DNA from: CAYVQZ01 sp964453435
GTDB lineage: Bacteria > Abyssobacteria > SURF-5
DNA: 64,000 bases
Reading direction: 5' to 3'
NCBI GenBank assembly: GCA_964453435.1
Contig: CAYVQZ010000027.1
Coordinates: forward strand, 1 to 64,000
The notes below the pieces were generated by a model that searched no databases, had not been told where the DNA came from, and worked only from the letters and a program-made list of their open reading frames with translations. A program made the translations under genes and the position numbers. Below, piece by piece: positions 45,254 to 54,967 of the stretch (positions within the stretch are counted from its first letter, which is position 1; every line of letters begins with the position of its first letter).

Positions 45254-46552
45254 ATGAAAAAGACCGGGGATCACAGAGCTGTCATATTAATAGTGGTGCT
45301 GGCTTTCGTGATCATGGGCCTTGTTTATCGAATCCTGGGCTATGGCGATTCTTTTGAAAGTATACACCAGGGAGTCGGTTTCCCAAGCTACGACCTGAAT
45401 ATAAATGCCGAAATCGCGCGGTCCGTAATAAACGGGAAATTTGACGCCTATAAAAAGCAATGGCGCGGAATTCAGCTGACATCGACGGGCGGCCTGGTAT
45501 ACCCTCCCCTCACCGGCTATCTCATTGCGCCGGTTTATCTGACCGCCAAGAAGTTCGGATTCAGCTCAAAGGAAATTATTTTTAGCTTTTCTCCGATTCC
45601 CTTCATTATTCTTTCAGGCGCAGCCGTATTTTTGATTGTTTTATTGGGTGAGGGATATCCCACCAAAGGCAATCCGCGGGACTCTGTTCTCGTGGCGAGC
45701 ATTTTGGTGTTTGGTGGTCTTCTGTTTCACGAGGGGGTGGTCAATGGCAAATTCGAAGGTGTAATGGCGTTTTTTCTCTTGCTTGGAATGCTCGCCGCGC
45801 GCCGCGGCCATGCGCTGTCCGCAATTTTTTTCGCGCTTGCCGCCTGCACAAAACAGACCGCTATCCTCGTTTTGCTCCCCACTGTTATCGTGTTGACGGC
45901 TAACGCCGCGAGGGACAAAAATCTCAAGGGGCTGGCCATATGGCTGTCATGCTTCGGCGCAACCATCCTGGCGGTTTTTCTGCCTTTCATAATAGGCAGC
46001 GGACCATATAATATTTACGGCGGGATTTTTCAGACTCTTCACATGGTCAAGATAATGGGCCGCAGCCCCGTTTGGTACCTCTGTCGGCTGATTGCGTTAT
46101 TTGCGGGGTCTGAACAGAAGCTGCTTACGTTTGCCGCGAATTATGCGAACGGCTTCCTCCTTTTGGCCTGTATCGGGATAAGCTTGGCGGCTGTTCGGAA
46201 AAAATTTGACCTGGGGTCCGAGAAATACTTTGCCCTGATTACGATTACCTCGTTTTTCCAAATAATTTTAGGGAAATATTATGTCGTTGGCATTTATGAT
46301 GTGTTACCCACCATGCTCTTGGCCCTGTGGTGTCTGCGCGCGTCGCGGGCGCAATTCGGAGCCGTGTTTCTCCTTTGGCAATCCTTCCTGATACTGTATA
46401 TCCCCATACTATACAAGGTAGAGCTTTTATATATAACATATGCAATTGCTTGCTTTTACGTTTATTCCGTCTCTTTCGGGAAAGTTTCGACGGTCAATGG
46501 CGTCGAACCTCCGGATGAAATCCGGGGGCGTGCTGAAAGGACCGACGAATGA
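45254..46552 (+). CDS. Polytopic membrane glycosyltransferase-like protein (GT87/DUF2029 type)
   Basis: This 432-residue protein has about ten transmembrane helices and an extracytoplasmic loop after helix 1 with SYDLNINAEIARSVINGKFDAYKKQW, typical of GT-C enzymes that use polyprenyl-phosphate sugar donors; the aspartate in YDLN sits where the catalytic acid would be. GLVYPPLTGYLIAPVYL follows. The substrate, possibly a cell-envelope polysaccharide, is unknown. The ATG at 45254 starts closest to the first helix; earlier codons are unsupported. The C terminus is polar. Confidence 0.75.
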   Translation: MKKTGDHRAVILIVVLAFVIMGLVYRILGYGDSFESIHQGVGFPSYDLNINAEIARSVINGKFDAYKKQWRGIQLTSTGGLVYPPLTGYLIAPVYLTAKKFGFSSKEIIFSFSPIPFIILSGAAVFLIVLLGEGYPTKGNPRDSVLVASILVFGGLLFHEGVVNGKFEGVMAFFLLLGMLAARRGHALSAIFFALAACTKQTAILVLLPTVIVLTANAARDKNLKGLAIWLSCFGATILAVFLPFIIGSGPYNIYGGIFQTLHMVKIMGRSPVWYLCRLIALFAGSEQKLLTFAANYANGFLLLACIGISLAAVRKKFDLGSEKYFALITITSFFQIILGKYYVVGIYDVLPTMLLALWCLRASRAQFGAVFLLWQSFLILYIPILYKVELLYITYAIACFYVYSVSFGKVSTVNGVEPPDEIRGRAERTDE

Positions 46553-47088
46553 TGAAATCACAGTGTCGCGGGCGAATCCGAAGAACGAACATTCCCGTCG
46601 CGATACGACACGCATACGGAAAGGAGAAAAGCATCCGGCGCGGGAACCGTGTGAAGGGCAAAAACATGGAGCGCGTTCATTATCGGAGCCGATTTTCCAA
46701 AGACCCCCCGCTTGCTCCCAGCGGACCTGCTCGCAACAGGAGTTCAAGGTTCGGCGCAACCGCAACCACAGCTTAGTGGCGGACAACATGCCGCATTGTG
46801 CGCCCCCAACAACCCTTTTTCCCACCAGACCTAATGCTCAAAGCGGCATGAAAATCACGGCGGAAATTCAAAAACTCGTCCCGCGCCCGATAGTTGCTTG
46901 TGGCGGGGGCTGTGAAAGTGTCCAACAATTCGTGCGCTTAACTTCACACGTGCAGGGAAAGCGGAAATGTTCTCTTTGGGCGCTAATTCATTCGCACACT
47001 TTGAATCGTCATGTGTAGCATAGTAACTGGCCGCAGTAAAAACGTCCGAAAATCGAATTACCCGATAATCTCGCAGGGAGCGGCTGCT
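46553..47088. other. Gap between convergent genes
   Basis: No gene is supported between the GT87-like gene and rubrerythrin. The open frames here have arginine-rich, low-complexity translations. An R1 end (GGGGGCTGTGAAAGTGTCCA) is at 46910-46935 and an R3 dyad at 46980-46997. Confidence 0.5.
46980..46997. repeat. Short dyad repeat R3, copy 2
   Basis: GCGCTAATTCATTCGCAC retains the AATTCATTCGCAC core of the R3 repeat at 14886; its left arm is less conserved. Confidence 0.55.
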
Positions 47089-47619
47089 TCATGCAAGCCC
47101 CAGTTTCAGATTCGAAAGGCTGATATGGTCGTTTTCCACCTCCACGAGCGCTTCAAAAAATTCTTTTACTCGCTTCTCCGTGGCCGACTCGGCGGCCGCC
47201 GTATAGAATCGTACCGCCTTTTCCTCTCGTTTCAGGGCTTCCTCGAGGTGTTCCTCGTGGGTTGTTGCGGAGCAAACCGCCGGATTGTCTTCGACTTCGA
47301 TTTTCGGCCGGCCGAGCAGCTTGCAGACAGTCGACGCATGCTCGCGCTCGATTCTTTCGAGCGCCTTGAACATCGCATGGGCCATCGGGTCACGGGCCGC
47401 GTTCATCGCGCAACGGTAGAACTGAGCGTTATCGACTTCCAGCTTCAGCGACGCTTCCAGGTTCTTTCTTGAGACGTCGCTCAGTTCGGGAACTGTTTGC
47501 TCCTCCCAGTTTTCGGCGAGAATAATGAATTTGGCCGGCGCCCCGCAATGGGGACAGTTCGACGGTTTTGTGTTTCCCACGTACGGGTCTTCGCAGATTT
47601 TGCACATGTACACATTCAT
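47089..47619 (-). CDS. Rubrerythrin, rubredoxin domain first
   Basis: This 176-residue protein has an N-terminal rubredoxin-like zinc/iron site, CKIC near residue 6 and CPHCG near 22. A ferritin-like domain follows with ligands in SLKLEVDNAQFY near 58, IEREHAST near 91, EALKREEKAVRF near 130 and VEVENDHI near 160. The domain order is that of reverse rubrerythrins that detoxify peroxide in anaerobes. It probably protects the oxygen-sensitive proteins encoded here. Confidence 0.93.
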   Translation of the reverse strand: MNVYMCKICEDPYVGNTKPSNCPHCGAPAKFIILAENWEEQTVPELSDVSRKNLEASLKLEVDNAQFYRCAMNAARDPMAHAMFKALERIEREHASTVCKLLGRPKIEVEDNPAVCSATTHEEHLEEALKREEKAVRFYTAAAESATEKRVKEFFEALVEVENDHISLSNLKLGLA

Positions 47620-47807
47620 ATGGCCCCCCCTTTCATTTCCTGCCGGGCTGATTTATCATTATATCATATCAATCAACCACACGAATCGCCATTGTTTCGT
47701 TGCGCCAAATTCACTCGCCCTGCTTGACCGAAGGATGCGGATTCTGATAAATAGTAGCAAAATCGTGTCGTGCTAGGGCAGTTAGGAACGGAACGGGAAT
47801 ATGAGAA

Positions 47808-48812
47808 ATGAAAGCTCTTGTGTACAAAGACCAAAACAGACTCGAAGTGGAGGAGGCGCCGACGCCCGTCCCGCAGGCCGGACAATTACTCATCCGGTCG
47901 GAGCTCAGCGGGATATGCGGCTCCGACATAAGCATGGTCAAGTACGGAATGGCCACGCCGGGCAGCATTCTCGGCCATGAACTCGTCGGCGAAATCGCCG
48001 AGGCGGGAACGGGCGTCGAAGGCTGGAACGTTCATGACCGCGTGCTCGTGAAGACGCGGCGCATTTGCGAGAAGTGCGCATACTGCAGAATGGGTCAGCC
48101 CCATCTCTGCGACGAAAAGGCGGGCGAAATGGGTGGCGGATATGCCGAGTATATGGTGGCCACCCCGCAAATGTTGATGCGGCTGCCGGATGACCTGGAG
48201 TCGGAGGACGCGGTTCTGTGGAACCCGCTCGCGAACTCGCTCCATGCGTGGAAACTCGCCCGCTCCGGGCGGAACGGTATCGTGATGATACTGGGAGCCG
48301 GACCCATCGGGCTTTTTGTTATACGGGCGGCGAAACGGGCGGGCGCCTCAAGCGTGGTCGTCTCCGACCCCTCGCCGCGTCGCAGAGACATGGCGATGGC
48401 TTTTGGGGCCGATGCGACGCTGGACCCGACGTCCTCCGACGTGCTTTCCGAGCTAAAGAAACATTCCGAGATCGGACCCGACATTGTCTTCGATTGCGCA
48501 GGCAAAGAGTCCACCCTGCAGGAGGCGACAACCTATGTCAAGAGGGGCGGGCAGGTAGTCCTTTTCGGCATCTTCATGCAGCCCGTGACAGTCATACCCC
48601 TGTTCTGGATTTTGAAAGAAATCGACATCCAGACCGGATTCGGCTACGTCGATTCCGACATCGTCGACGCGATAGAGATGTTGAGGACGGATACGGTGTC
48701 CGCCCGCCGCATGGTCACGAGCACCATTCCGGTGAAAGACGCGCCGGCGATGTTCCAACGGCTTCAACAGGCCGATGAGGAGATCAAGGTCGTTATCTCG
48801 TTCAGAGAATGA
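47808..48812 (+). CDS. Zinc-dependent alcohol/polyol dehydrogenase
   Basis: This 334-residue member of the same family as the 21-kb gene has CGSDISMVK near residue 37, GHELVGE near 59, the structural cysteines CEKCAYCRMGQPHLC near 87 and NAD motif LGAGPIG near 160. Length and loop suggest sorbitol- or threonine-dehydrogenase-like enzymes. It has no co-directional partner nearer than 410 bases. GAGAAATGA lies around its start. Confidence 0.87.
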   Translation: MKALVYKDQNRLEVEEAPTPVPQAGQLLIRSELSGICGSDISMVKYGMATPGSILGHELVGEIAEAGTGVEGWNVHDRVLVKTRRICEKCAYCRMGQPHLCDEKAGEMGGGYAEYMVATPQMLMRLPDDLESEDAVLWNPLANSLHAWKLARSGRNGIVMILGAGPIGLFVIRAAKRAGASSVVVSDPSPRRRDMAMAFGADATLDPTSSDVLSELKKHSEIGPDIVFDCAGKESTLQEATTYVKRGGQVVLFGIFMQPVTVIPLFWILKEIDIQTGFGYVDSDIVDAIEMLRTDTVSARRMVTSTIPVKDAPAMFQRLQQADEEIKVVISFRE

Positions 48813-49224
48813 TTGTTCCCGGCCTTTCTCGATCTGCCACTGCGCGTTTGCAGGTTCAACCCTCTCGAGTGTGCGCGCAGGGAAAATGGGAATCTCGGGC
48901 AAAAGAATTTCTTACTCGCAGATTTTGGGAGACCACGACCCCTTTGAGCAAGACTCGGGTCATGTTCACACGGCTTTTCCCGTGTCATTTCCCGGTCTGA
49001 CCGGGGAGTCCGGTCTCTCACTGAGATTTTGAACCTTGACCGTTTAGCGCCAAACCCCCATTGAGCTTGTGATTGTGCAGGCCCCGCGCTTCATGAATTT
49101 TCTCTCCATTTGGAAATTTTCACTTGACAAAACACCGGTTCGTCCGCATGAACAAGAGCCGAAAAAAACTGTGGTATAATGTCGGCGTTCTGGGGAATTG
49201 CGGGAAAACACAGGGGAGCCATCA
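48813..49224 (+). other. Leader and promoter region of the acyl-CoA synthetase
   Basis: No gene is visible. GACCGG-GGAGT-CCGGTC at 48999-49015 forms a small hairpin. TTGACA at 49124 has only a weak match 17 bases on, but TGGTATAAT (TATAAT at 49175-49180, preceded by TG-N) is an extended -10 promoter, about 45 bases before the ATG. Confidence 0.55.
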
Positions 49225-51159
49225 ATGAAGAACGTCATCTGGAAGCCGACCGGCGAATACAAAACAAAGAGCAACATCAAACGGTTCATGCGCAAGCACA
49301 AGGTAAAAACATATGATGAACTTATCAAGAGGTCGATTGAAAATATCGAATGGTTTTGGGATGCCGCCCTGAAAGACCTGAACGTGGAGTGGTACGAACC
49401 CTACACGAAGACACTGGATGCTTCACAGGGATTCCCGTGGGCCAAGTGGTTTATCGGCGGCAAGTTGAATATCGTTCACAACTGTCTGGACCGTCACGCG
49501 CTGAGCTGGCGGAGAAACAAGCTGGCCGTTATCTGGGAGGGTGACGACGGCGCGGTTCGCAACGTTTCCTACTGGCAGTTGCACAACGAGGTCAACCAGC
49601 TTGCGAACGCTCTGAAAAGCCTTGGAATACGGAAGGGCGATACGGTTGGCATCTACATGCCGATGGTTCCGGAGATCGTTACCGTACTGATGGCCTGCCT
49701 GAAACTCGGCGCAGTGGCGATTCCGGTATTCTCCGGTTTCGGCGCGACGGCGCTCGCCACCAGGCTCGCCGATGCGGAGGCCAAGCTTCTTTTTACCGCC
49801 GACGGCTCTTCCCGAAGGGGAAAGCGTGTGGAGATAAAGAAAGAGGCCGACAAGGCCGTGGAAATGGCGCCGACCGTCAAGAATGTGATCACGCTGCGGC
49901 GGACGGGTATCGATGTCTCGTGGACCGAGGGCCGCGACATCTGGTGGCATGACCTCGTGCCAAAGCAGTCGATACGATGCGAGACGGAAAAGCTCGACGC
50001 CGAGCATAACTCGATGATTATCTATACGTCGGGCACGACGGGAAAACCGAAGGGAACGGTCCACACGCACGCCGGCTGCATGGCCCAGATGACGAAAGAA
50101 CTGGGTTACTATTTCGATGTGAAAGAGGAGGACACATTCTTCTGGGTGACCGATATCGGCTGGATGATGGGGCCGTGGGAGATAATCGGGGTTCAGAACT
50201 TCGGCGGCACATACGTGATTTTCGAGGGAGCGCCCGACTACCCGCAACCCGACCGCCTCTGGGATATGTGCGAGCGGCACGGCGTCACAATACTCGGAAT
50301 CTCGCCGACGGCGATACGCCTGCTCATGCGGTCGGGCGTGGAATGGGTGAAAAAACACGACCTCTCGAAACTGAGAATCCTCGGCTCGACGGGCGAGCCG
50401 TGGGACCCCGAGTCGTACCAGTGGTTTTTCGAGCATGTCGGCGGCAAACGGTGCCCGATAATCAACATCTCGGGCGGCACCGAGATCGTCGGCTGTCTGC
50501 TTTCGCCGCTCCCGATTACGGCGCTGAAACCGTGCACCTTGCGCGGGCCGGGACTCGCGATGGACATCGACGTGTATGACGACGACGGCAACCCCATCCG
50601 CGGAGGAATCGGCCACCTCGTATGCAAGCAGCCGGCGCCCTCGATGACGAAAGGCTTCCTGAAGGACCCCGACCGGTATATCGCAACTTATTTCTCGACC
50701 TATTCCGACGTCTGGTACCACGGCGACTGGGCGCATGTGGACGAAGACGGGTTCTGGTTCCTTCATGGGCGAGCAGACGACACCATCAAGGTGTCGGGCA
50801 GGCGCACCGGCCCGGCTGAGATCGAGGCGGCGCTGATCGAGCATCCGGCGGTTTCGGAGGCGGCGGCAATCGGTGTCCCCCATGAGATAAAGGGCGAAAA
50901 TGTTGTTTGTTTTGTTGTCCTGCATTCGTCCTATCAGCCGAGCGAAGAACTGCGCGCCGAATTGAAGGAACATGTTGTGAAGGTAATGGGTAAGACACTG
51001 CGGCCCGAGGATTTGCGCTTCGTGAAAGCGCTGCCCAAGACCCGGTCCGCCAAGATACTTCGGGGCGTGATACGAAAGAAATGGCTGGGCCAGGAAGTCG
51101 GGGACATCGCATCGGTGGAGAATCCCGACGCAATCGAGGAAATCGCCCACGCACTGTGA
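49225..51159 (+). CDS. Acyl-CoA synthetase of the acetyl-CoA-synthetase group
   Basis: This 644-residue AMP-forming ligase has the P-loop YTSGTTGKPKGT near residue 273, WVTDIGWMMGP near 308, STGEPWDPESYQW near 390, the ADP/AMP site ISGGTEIVG near 425 and the C-terminal PKTRSAKILRG with the lysine that is acylated in related enzymes. Classical acetate enzymes have a Trp in the YWQTETGG motif; this protein has INISGGTEIVGC instead, so a larger carboxylate than acetate is likely. AGGGGAG precedes the ATG at 49225. Confidence 0.9.
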   Translation: MKNVIWKPTGEYKTKSNIKRFMRKHKVKTYDELIKRSIENIEWFWDAALKDLNVEWYEPYTKTLDASQGFPWAKWFIGGKLNIVHNCLDRHALSWRRNKLAVIWEGDDGAVRNVSYWQLHNEVNQLANALKSLGIRKGDTVGIYMPMVPEIVTVLMACLKLGAVAIPVFSGFGATALATRLADAEAKLLFTADGSSRRGKRVEIKKEADKAVEMAPTVKNVITLRRTGIDVSWTEGRDIWWHDLVPKQSIRCETEKLDAEHNSMIIYTSGTTGKPKGTVHTHAGCMAQMTKELGYYFDVKEEDTFFWVTDIGWMMGPWEIIGVQNFGGTYVIFEGAPDYPQPDRLWDMCERHGVTILGISPTAIRLLMRSGVEWVKKHDLSKLRILGSTGEPWDPESYQWFFEHVGGKRCPIINISGGTEIVGCLLSPLPITALKPCTLRGPGLAMDIDVYDDDGNPIRGGIGHLVCKQPAPSMTKGFLKDPDRYIATYFSTYSDVWYHGDWAHVDEDGFWFLHGRADDTIKVSGRRTGPAEIEAALIEHPAVSEAAAIGVPHEIKGENVVCFVVLHSSYQPSEELRAELKEHVVKVMGKTLRPEDLRFVKALPKTRSAKILRGVIRKKWLGQEVGDIASVENPDAIEEIAHAL

Positions 51160-51186
51160 GCGCGCGCTCGTGCGCCTTTGCGCTCG

Positions 51187-51470
51187 GTGAGTGTGTCCCA
51201 CGATTGATTCTGAGGGTTGTTCGCTTCGGGGACAGTCCCGATTCTACGGCCTCGACAAGCTCGGCCCGTAAATCTGGGACAGTCCCCTTCGCCGGGCGAT
51301 CGCGAAACAGATTCACAGTCCGCCAATCTATCCCGCGAGTCCGCGGGATTTCGCTGCGCTCAAAGCAAAAGACGGGGGCATTCCGGAATTGGGCACAGTC
51401 CGTTTCGCTTGGTAATATCGGACACATTCACAGCCTCTGTGCCCGCGTTTCGGCGGAAAATGTAATTATT
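51187..51470 (-). repeat. Intergenic repeat family R1, copy f
   Basis: Reverse-oriented R1 copy: GGGGACAGTCCCGATTCTAC, GCCAATCTATCCCGCGAGTC, CGCTGCGCTCAAAGC, GCATTCCGGAATTGGGCACA and CGGACACATTCACAG. With the R2 hairpin at 51507 it fills the 460-base gap between the acyl-CoA synthetase and the DUF3604 lipoprotein. Confidence 0.8.
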
Positions 51471-51506
51471 GGACAATTTCATAGTCCTTAATGTATCCCG
51501 CCGTGG

Positions 51507-51546
51507 GTTATTGGGGACACCATGCCGCATGGTGTCCCCCAATAAC
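51507..51546. repeat. Long inverted repeat R2, copy 2
   Basis: GTTATTGGGG ACACCATGC and GCATGGTGT CCCCCAATAAC form a nearly perfect 19-bp stem with a one-base bulge and essentially no loop. Relatives are at 18048 and 60152. Confidence 0.8.
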
Positions 51547-51621
51547 TCGCGTTTGGGAGGCTCGTTTCGGAATGAGACCAAATCGCCGGGCGGCTTTTTC
51601 GCAGCAGACGCGCAGGCGGAC

Positions 51622-53553
51622 CTATTCGACCGTCACCCAGACGGGGCTCGACCAGGCCATGTTGCCGTCGTCCTGAAGGATGCGGGCGTAGTACCACGAT
51701 CTGCCGGAAGGAGGGCCGGGGTCTCCGAGGAGGAACTGGACGAACACTCCGTCGCCGGGCTGAGCGAACACGACTTCGCCGTTGCGGATAATCTGGATGG
51801 CGGCGATATCGTCACAGCCGATGGCGCGAACCGCAATGGATAACGGTCCCTGCGAAGCCTTCCAAGCAACCTCCGACCCCATGGGAGAATCGGCTACCCT
51901 GAAGTTGAGGATAATTTTCGGCCCGCTGGTTCCGTAGACGTGTCTTCTCCGGAAGGCTTCCCATATCGCCTCGCGCGTGAGCTCGGCGCTGTAGACGGCG
52001 ACCGTGCCGTTCACAATGGAACCCGCGCTGCGCTGACCGGGATGGCCGTCGTGAGTGTCGCCGGACGCGATGATTCCAAGCTTATAGCCTTTCGCGAGGG
52101 TGTCTCTCACGAAGGCGCCCTCTTGGGGATTGTATATTGCGGCCTCGCCGCCGTAATATTCGGACGAACCGTGGATGGAACATATTTCGACCAGCCATTC
52201 CCTGTCTCCGGGGGCGATACTCCAGTCGGTCGCAATCGGCCCCCCGCCGACATGATGCGCGACAGTCATCGCTTCATAAGGCCGGATAAGGTTCCAGATC
52301 TCTTGCGGCGTGTCGCTCTCGGGATCGATTGACCGAAAAACGGGTCCGGAGCCGTCCCGGTAATACACGTTTCGATGCCCGTAAACCCAGCTCGTCCACT
52401 CGAACGCCACATACGTGACAAAAGCTCCCGGGTCATATGCGTCGTTGGCGGCCTGCTTGATGCGCGCCCACGCTTCGCCCTTGATCGGGATGGTCCCGTA
52501 GTCGGCGTGGTCGGTCAACGCGGCGATATCGAGGCGCGAGACATCGCGGGCGTAGCGATAATAATCCTCGGGAGTGCCGGAACCGTCGGACATGCGCGAG
52601 TGGCCATGGATATCGCCGAAATAAAGGTTCAAACGCGGCGCGTCCTGCTGGCATAGGGTGACATTGCTCCTCCCCTCAAGCCCGGGACCTTGGACCGAAA
52701 AAAAGTATATCCCTTCATCATCAAGTGTGTGAGAAAAGGAGATCTTCTTTCTCCCTTCATCCACCGTCACAGACGCCGCTTCGACTGTCTGCTCCCCGTG
52801 AATTACCGCGAGCCTGTACTCTCCGCCAGGAAGCCAACTCCAGTTTCCGAGCGCATCGAGCGGAGCGACCGACACCCGTATGGTTTCTCCGACCGTGACC
52901 TGGGAGGGGGCGGAGACGTTCAGCCGTATGGCCTCCCTGGCAAGCGTTTGAATGGTGGGCGGATTCTCGATGCAGGCGGAATGGCCGTCACCGTCCGCAT
53001 CGACGAATAGTTGGAACAGTTCCTCCTCCTCGGCGAATTTGTCAACCTGCGGGTTGTTCCCGTAGCGGAAGGTGACCTGCTCACCGGGCGCAAACGCTTC
53101 GGATTTCGAGAACACCAGTATCCGATTCATTTGGAGCGTTCGGACTTCGAGCGACGGTTTGGGCGCCGATGTCGTGACCGTTGTGAAACCCGGGCGTTGC
53201 GTGTCGAGAGTCTGCGGCGGAGTCCATCCCCACCACGGAGAGACTTGCAGCATCACGAAGCCGCCGGGGGCAATACCGTGTTCTCCGACCGTGAAAACGA
53301 TTTCGAAGTTCGCGCGCGTTCCCACGGGCAAAGGGTTCGAAGGCCGCAGAACGGCGCTTCCCCCTCCGTCAACTTCCGATGGTTTCGTGTCGAGATACGG
53401 CACGACTTCCGGAATGCTTGCCTCCTCGTTCCGCGGTTGACCGTCACCGGCATCGGCGGAACCGCCGGACCCACCGGAACAGGAACACACAAGGAGAGCC
53501 AAGAGAACGAAAGCGAGGGATGCAGAGATGTTTGGGCGAAACGGGGTTTTCAT
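51622..53553 (-). CDS. DUF3604/PHP-like lipoprotein
   Basis: This 643-residue protein has a lipoprotein signal (hydrophobic about 12-22; VCSC lipobox) followed by a GSGGSADAGDG linker. An N-terminal beta-sandwich region precedes a PHP-like DUF3604 domain (about 315-600), with FGDIHGHSRMSDG, LTDHADYG, VTYVAFEWTSWVYGHRN, AHHVGGG and GIIASGDTHDGHPG, which carry the conserved metal-binding His and Asp residues. It is a predicted surface hydrolase or phosphoesterase; substrate unknown. It ends at 51622, next to R2. Confidence 0.85.
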   Translation of the reverse strand: MKTPFRPNISASLAFVLLALLVCSCSGGSGGSADAGDGQPRNEEASIPEVVPYLDTKPSEVDGGGSAVLRPSNPLPVGTRANFEIVFTVGEHGIAPGGFVMLQVSPWWGWTPPQTLDTQRPGFTTVTTSAPKPSLEVRTLQMNRILVFSKSEAFAPGEQVTFRYGNNPQVDKFAEEEELFQLFVDADGDGHSACIENPPTIQTLAREAIRLNVSAPSQVTVGETIRVSVAPLDALGNWSWLPGGEYRLAVIHGEQTVEAASVTVDEGRKKISFSHTLDDEGIYFFSVQGPGLEGRSNVTLCQQDAPRLNLYFGDIHGHSRMSDGSGTPEDYYRYARDVSRLDIAALTDHADYGTIPIKGEAWARIKQAANDAYDPGAFVTYVAFEWTSWVYGHRNVYYRDGSGPVFRSIDPESDTPQEIWNLIRPYEAMTVAHHVGGGPIATDWSIAPGDREWLVEICSIHGSSEYYGGEAAIYNPQEGAFVRDTLAKGYKLGIIASGDTHDGHPGQRSAGSIVNGTVAVYSAELTREAIWEAFRRRHVYGTSGPKIILNFRVADSPMGSEVAWKASQGPLSIAVRAIGCDDIAAIQIIRNGEVVFAQPGDGVFVQFLLGDPGPPSGRSWYYARILQDDGNMAWSSPVWVTVE

Positions 53554-53957
53554 AGTTTCACACTGTATGGCGCGGAAGAGGGAAAGTCTTCGGACGGGCT
53601 CCTTTCAGCGCGATTTCCGAACGATTGCCGCCACTTCCGATTTGTTGCCTGTGGTGAACGGCCAGATTTTCTTTGTCCAGTATACAGCATCGAGACTCCG
53701 ATGACCAGCCTGTCTGCGTTGACAATCGCCGAACCATGCGACATGGGTTCATCGGGGAGTGTCAAGACGGCGGAGAAAGGTTCGCGGGAGATAATGTGAA
53801 ATGGCTTTGCTAACCGTCCACAGAGGTTATGAGGAAGCTTGTAAGAAGTGGAGGCCGGAAGAAAGAAAACGGGAATATTACAAAACGTTGATTCCGGCCT
53901 CCCTTTGTTTGGCAATCAAAAAAACATCAACTGCAGGAAGGCGATCGGTTCAAACCG
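53554..53957 (-). other. Gap with a long stem downstream of the PEP-CTERM gene
   Basis: GGAGGCCGGAA at 53850-53860 and TTCCGGCCTCC at 53892-53902 form a perfect 11-bp stem with a 31-base loop, 55 bases beyond the stop of the leftward PEP-CTERM gene. It is followed on the minus strand by ACTTCTTAC, so it is a weak terminator candidate. No gene is supported here. Confidence 0.45.
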
Positions 53958-54638
53958 TCATAGCTGCGGGCGGGTTCGCCTTTTCTTCCAATACCGCGCG
54001 ATCGGCGCCACAAGCAGTCCGCTGGCTAACAGGGCCACAGTCGAAGGCTCCGGCACCGGCGGGACGGTTGCGGCGTCGTGCGAGAACGGCGCGAAGCAGT
54101 CGATCTCTTCGTTTTCGTCGAGGGTGTAGAGGTCGAAATGTATCCCCGCCGACGCGTCTTCAATCATGAAATCGTAGGCGCCCGGATCGTCGATGGTGAT
54201 TGTGATTTCGGTAAACGCTGTCGGGTAGATATCATGCGGGGGCATATCACCGCCGCCACCGTCTTCGTTCACCTCCGAGATGGGCGGCAGGCCATAAACA
54301 AAATCTTCCTCTGTCAATACTACGCCGTCAACCGTTATCGAGGTCCCCTCGTTGAAAACAACGTTTCCGTCTCCATCGAGCGTGTACAGGTCATCGGATA
54401 ATGCAATGCAGAGCGTAAGCTCCACGGTTTCCTGGCCGTTGAAGCAGTCTTCGTCATCTACAATCGCCTGGAGCGTGAAATCGTCCGACGAGGTCACCCA
54501 CGTTTCCGTCCCCGTATCATACCACCCACCGTCCTCTTCAGAGATGAATAACTGCAAATCCGGCGTAGCGAGAACCGGGGTTGAGAAAAATGCAATCCCC
54601 ACAGCCACTGCACAAAGTAAAACTGTCCACTTCCACAT
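53958..54638 (-). CDS. PEP-CTERM-sorted surface protein
   Basis: This 226-residue protein has an N-terminal signal peptide (hydrophobic about 4-22, cleavage near VLATP) and an acidic, serine/threonine-rich body (ETWVTSSDDFTLQAIVDDED). It ends in a PEP-CTERM signal: VPEPSTVALLASGLLV near residue 195, then the basic end RYWKKRRTRPQL. Such proteins are processed by exosortase and anchored at the surface or released into the EPS matrix. A near-perfect sigma-54 promoter at 54699-54714 precedes it. Function of the body is unknown. Confidence 0.92.
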   Translation of the reverse strand: MWKWTVLLCAVAVGIAFFSTPVLATPDLQLFISEEDGGWYDTGTETWVTSSDDFTLQAIVDDEDCFNGQETVELTLCIALSDDLYTLDGDGNVVFNEGTSITVDGVVLTEEDFVYGLPPISEVNEDGGGGDMPPHDIYPTAFTEITITIDDPGAYDFMIEDASAGIHFDLYTLDENEEIDCFAPFSHDAATVPPVPEPSTVALLASGLLVAPIARYWKKRRTRPQL

Positions 54639-54698
54639 ATAATTTTCTCCGTCTTCGTAACTACACGATGATATTATGATTCGGTATCTGAAGAGCAG

Positions 54699-54714
54699 AG
54701 CAACTTCCGTGCCG
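54699..54714 (-). promoter_or_regulatory. Sigma-54 promoter of the PEP-CTERM gene
   Basis: On the minus strand CGGCACG-GAAG-TTGCT matches the -24/-12 consensus TGGCACG-N4-TTGCW with only the first base different. GG and GC have the required 12-base spacing. It lies about 60 bases upstream of the ATG with a GGAG ribosome binding site in between. GTAACTAGTTGC at 54751-54762 is a near-palindrome upstream. Confidence 0.85.
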
Positions 54715-54967
54715 CGTAAGATATTATTTCGAAAGGGTTGCTGAATATCTGTAACTAGTTGCTATTAAAAGACATACGTTTATAATGCAGCTCCAATGTC
54801 GAAACGGACCTCATGGCAAGGCAGCCACAATTGTTTATTTAAATGAACAAGCCGGAAAAAGATGGTTGGATAATCAAACAAATATTCGGTCCCGATATCG
54901 AGAAGGTTTGGGGCGATTCCTGGAACCCGCGGATGGACTGAATGAGGAGGGGAAGTCACAGTCGATT

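Noticed and set aside
46440..47018. A 192-codon rightward frame after the GT87-like gene
   Set aside because: It overlaps the end of the GT87-like gene in another frame, and its composition is Arg/Lys/Pro-rich with no recognisable domain. It also covers R1 and R3 material.
48999..49015. GACCGG-GGAGT-CCGGTC as a terminator of the second dehydrogenase gene
   Set aside because: The stem is only six base pairs, lies nearly 190 bases past the stop and has no T-run.
51622..53553. DUF3604 protein as a DNA polymerase-type PHP exonuclease
   Set aside because: It is a lipoprotein with a signal peptide and extra beta domains; it carries the PHP-like metal motif but not the polymerase context.
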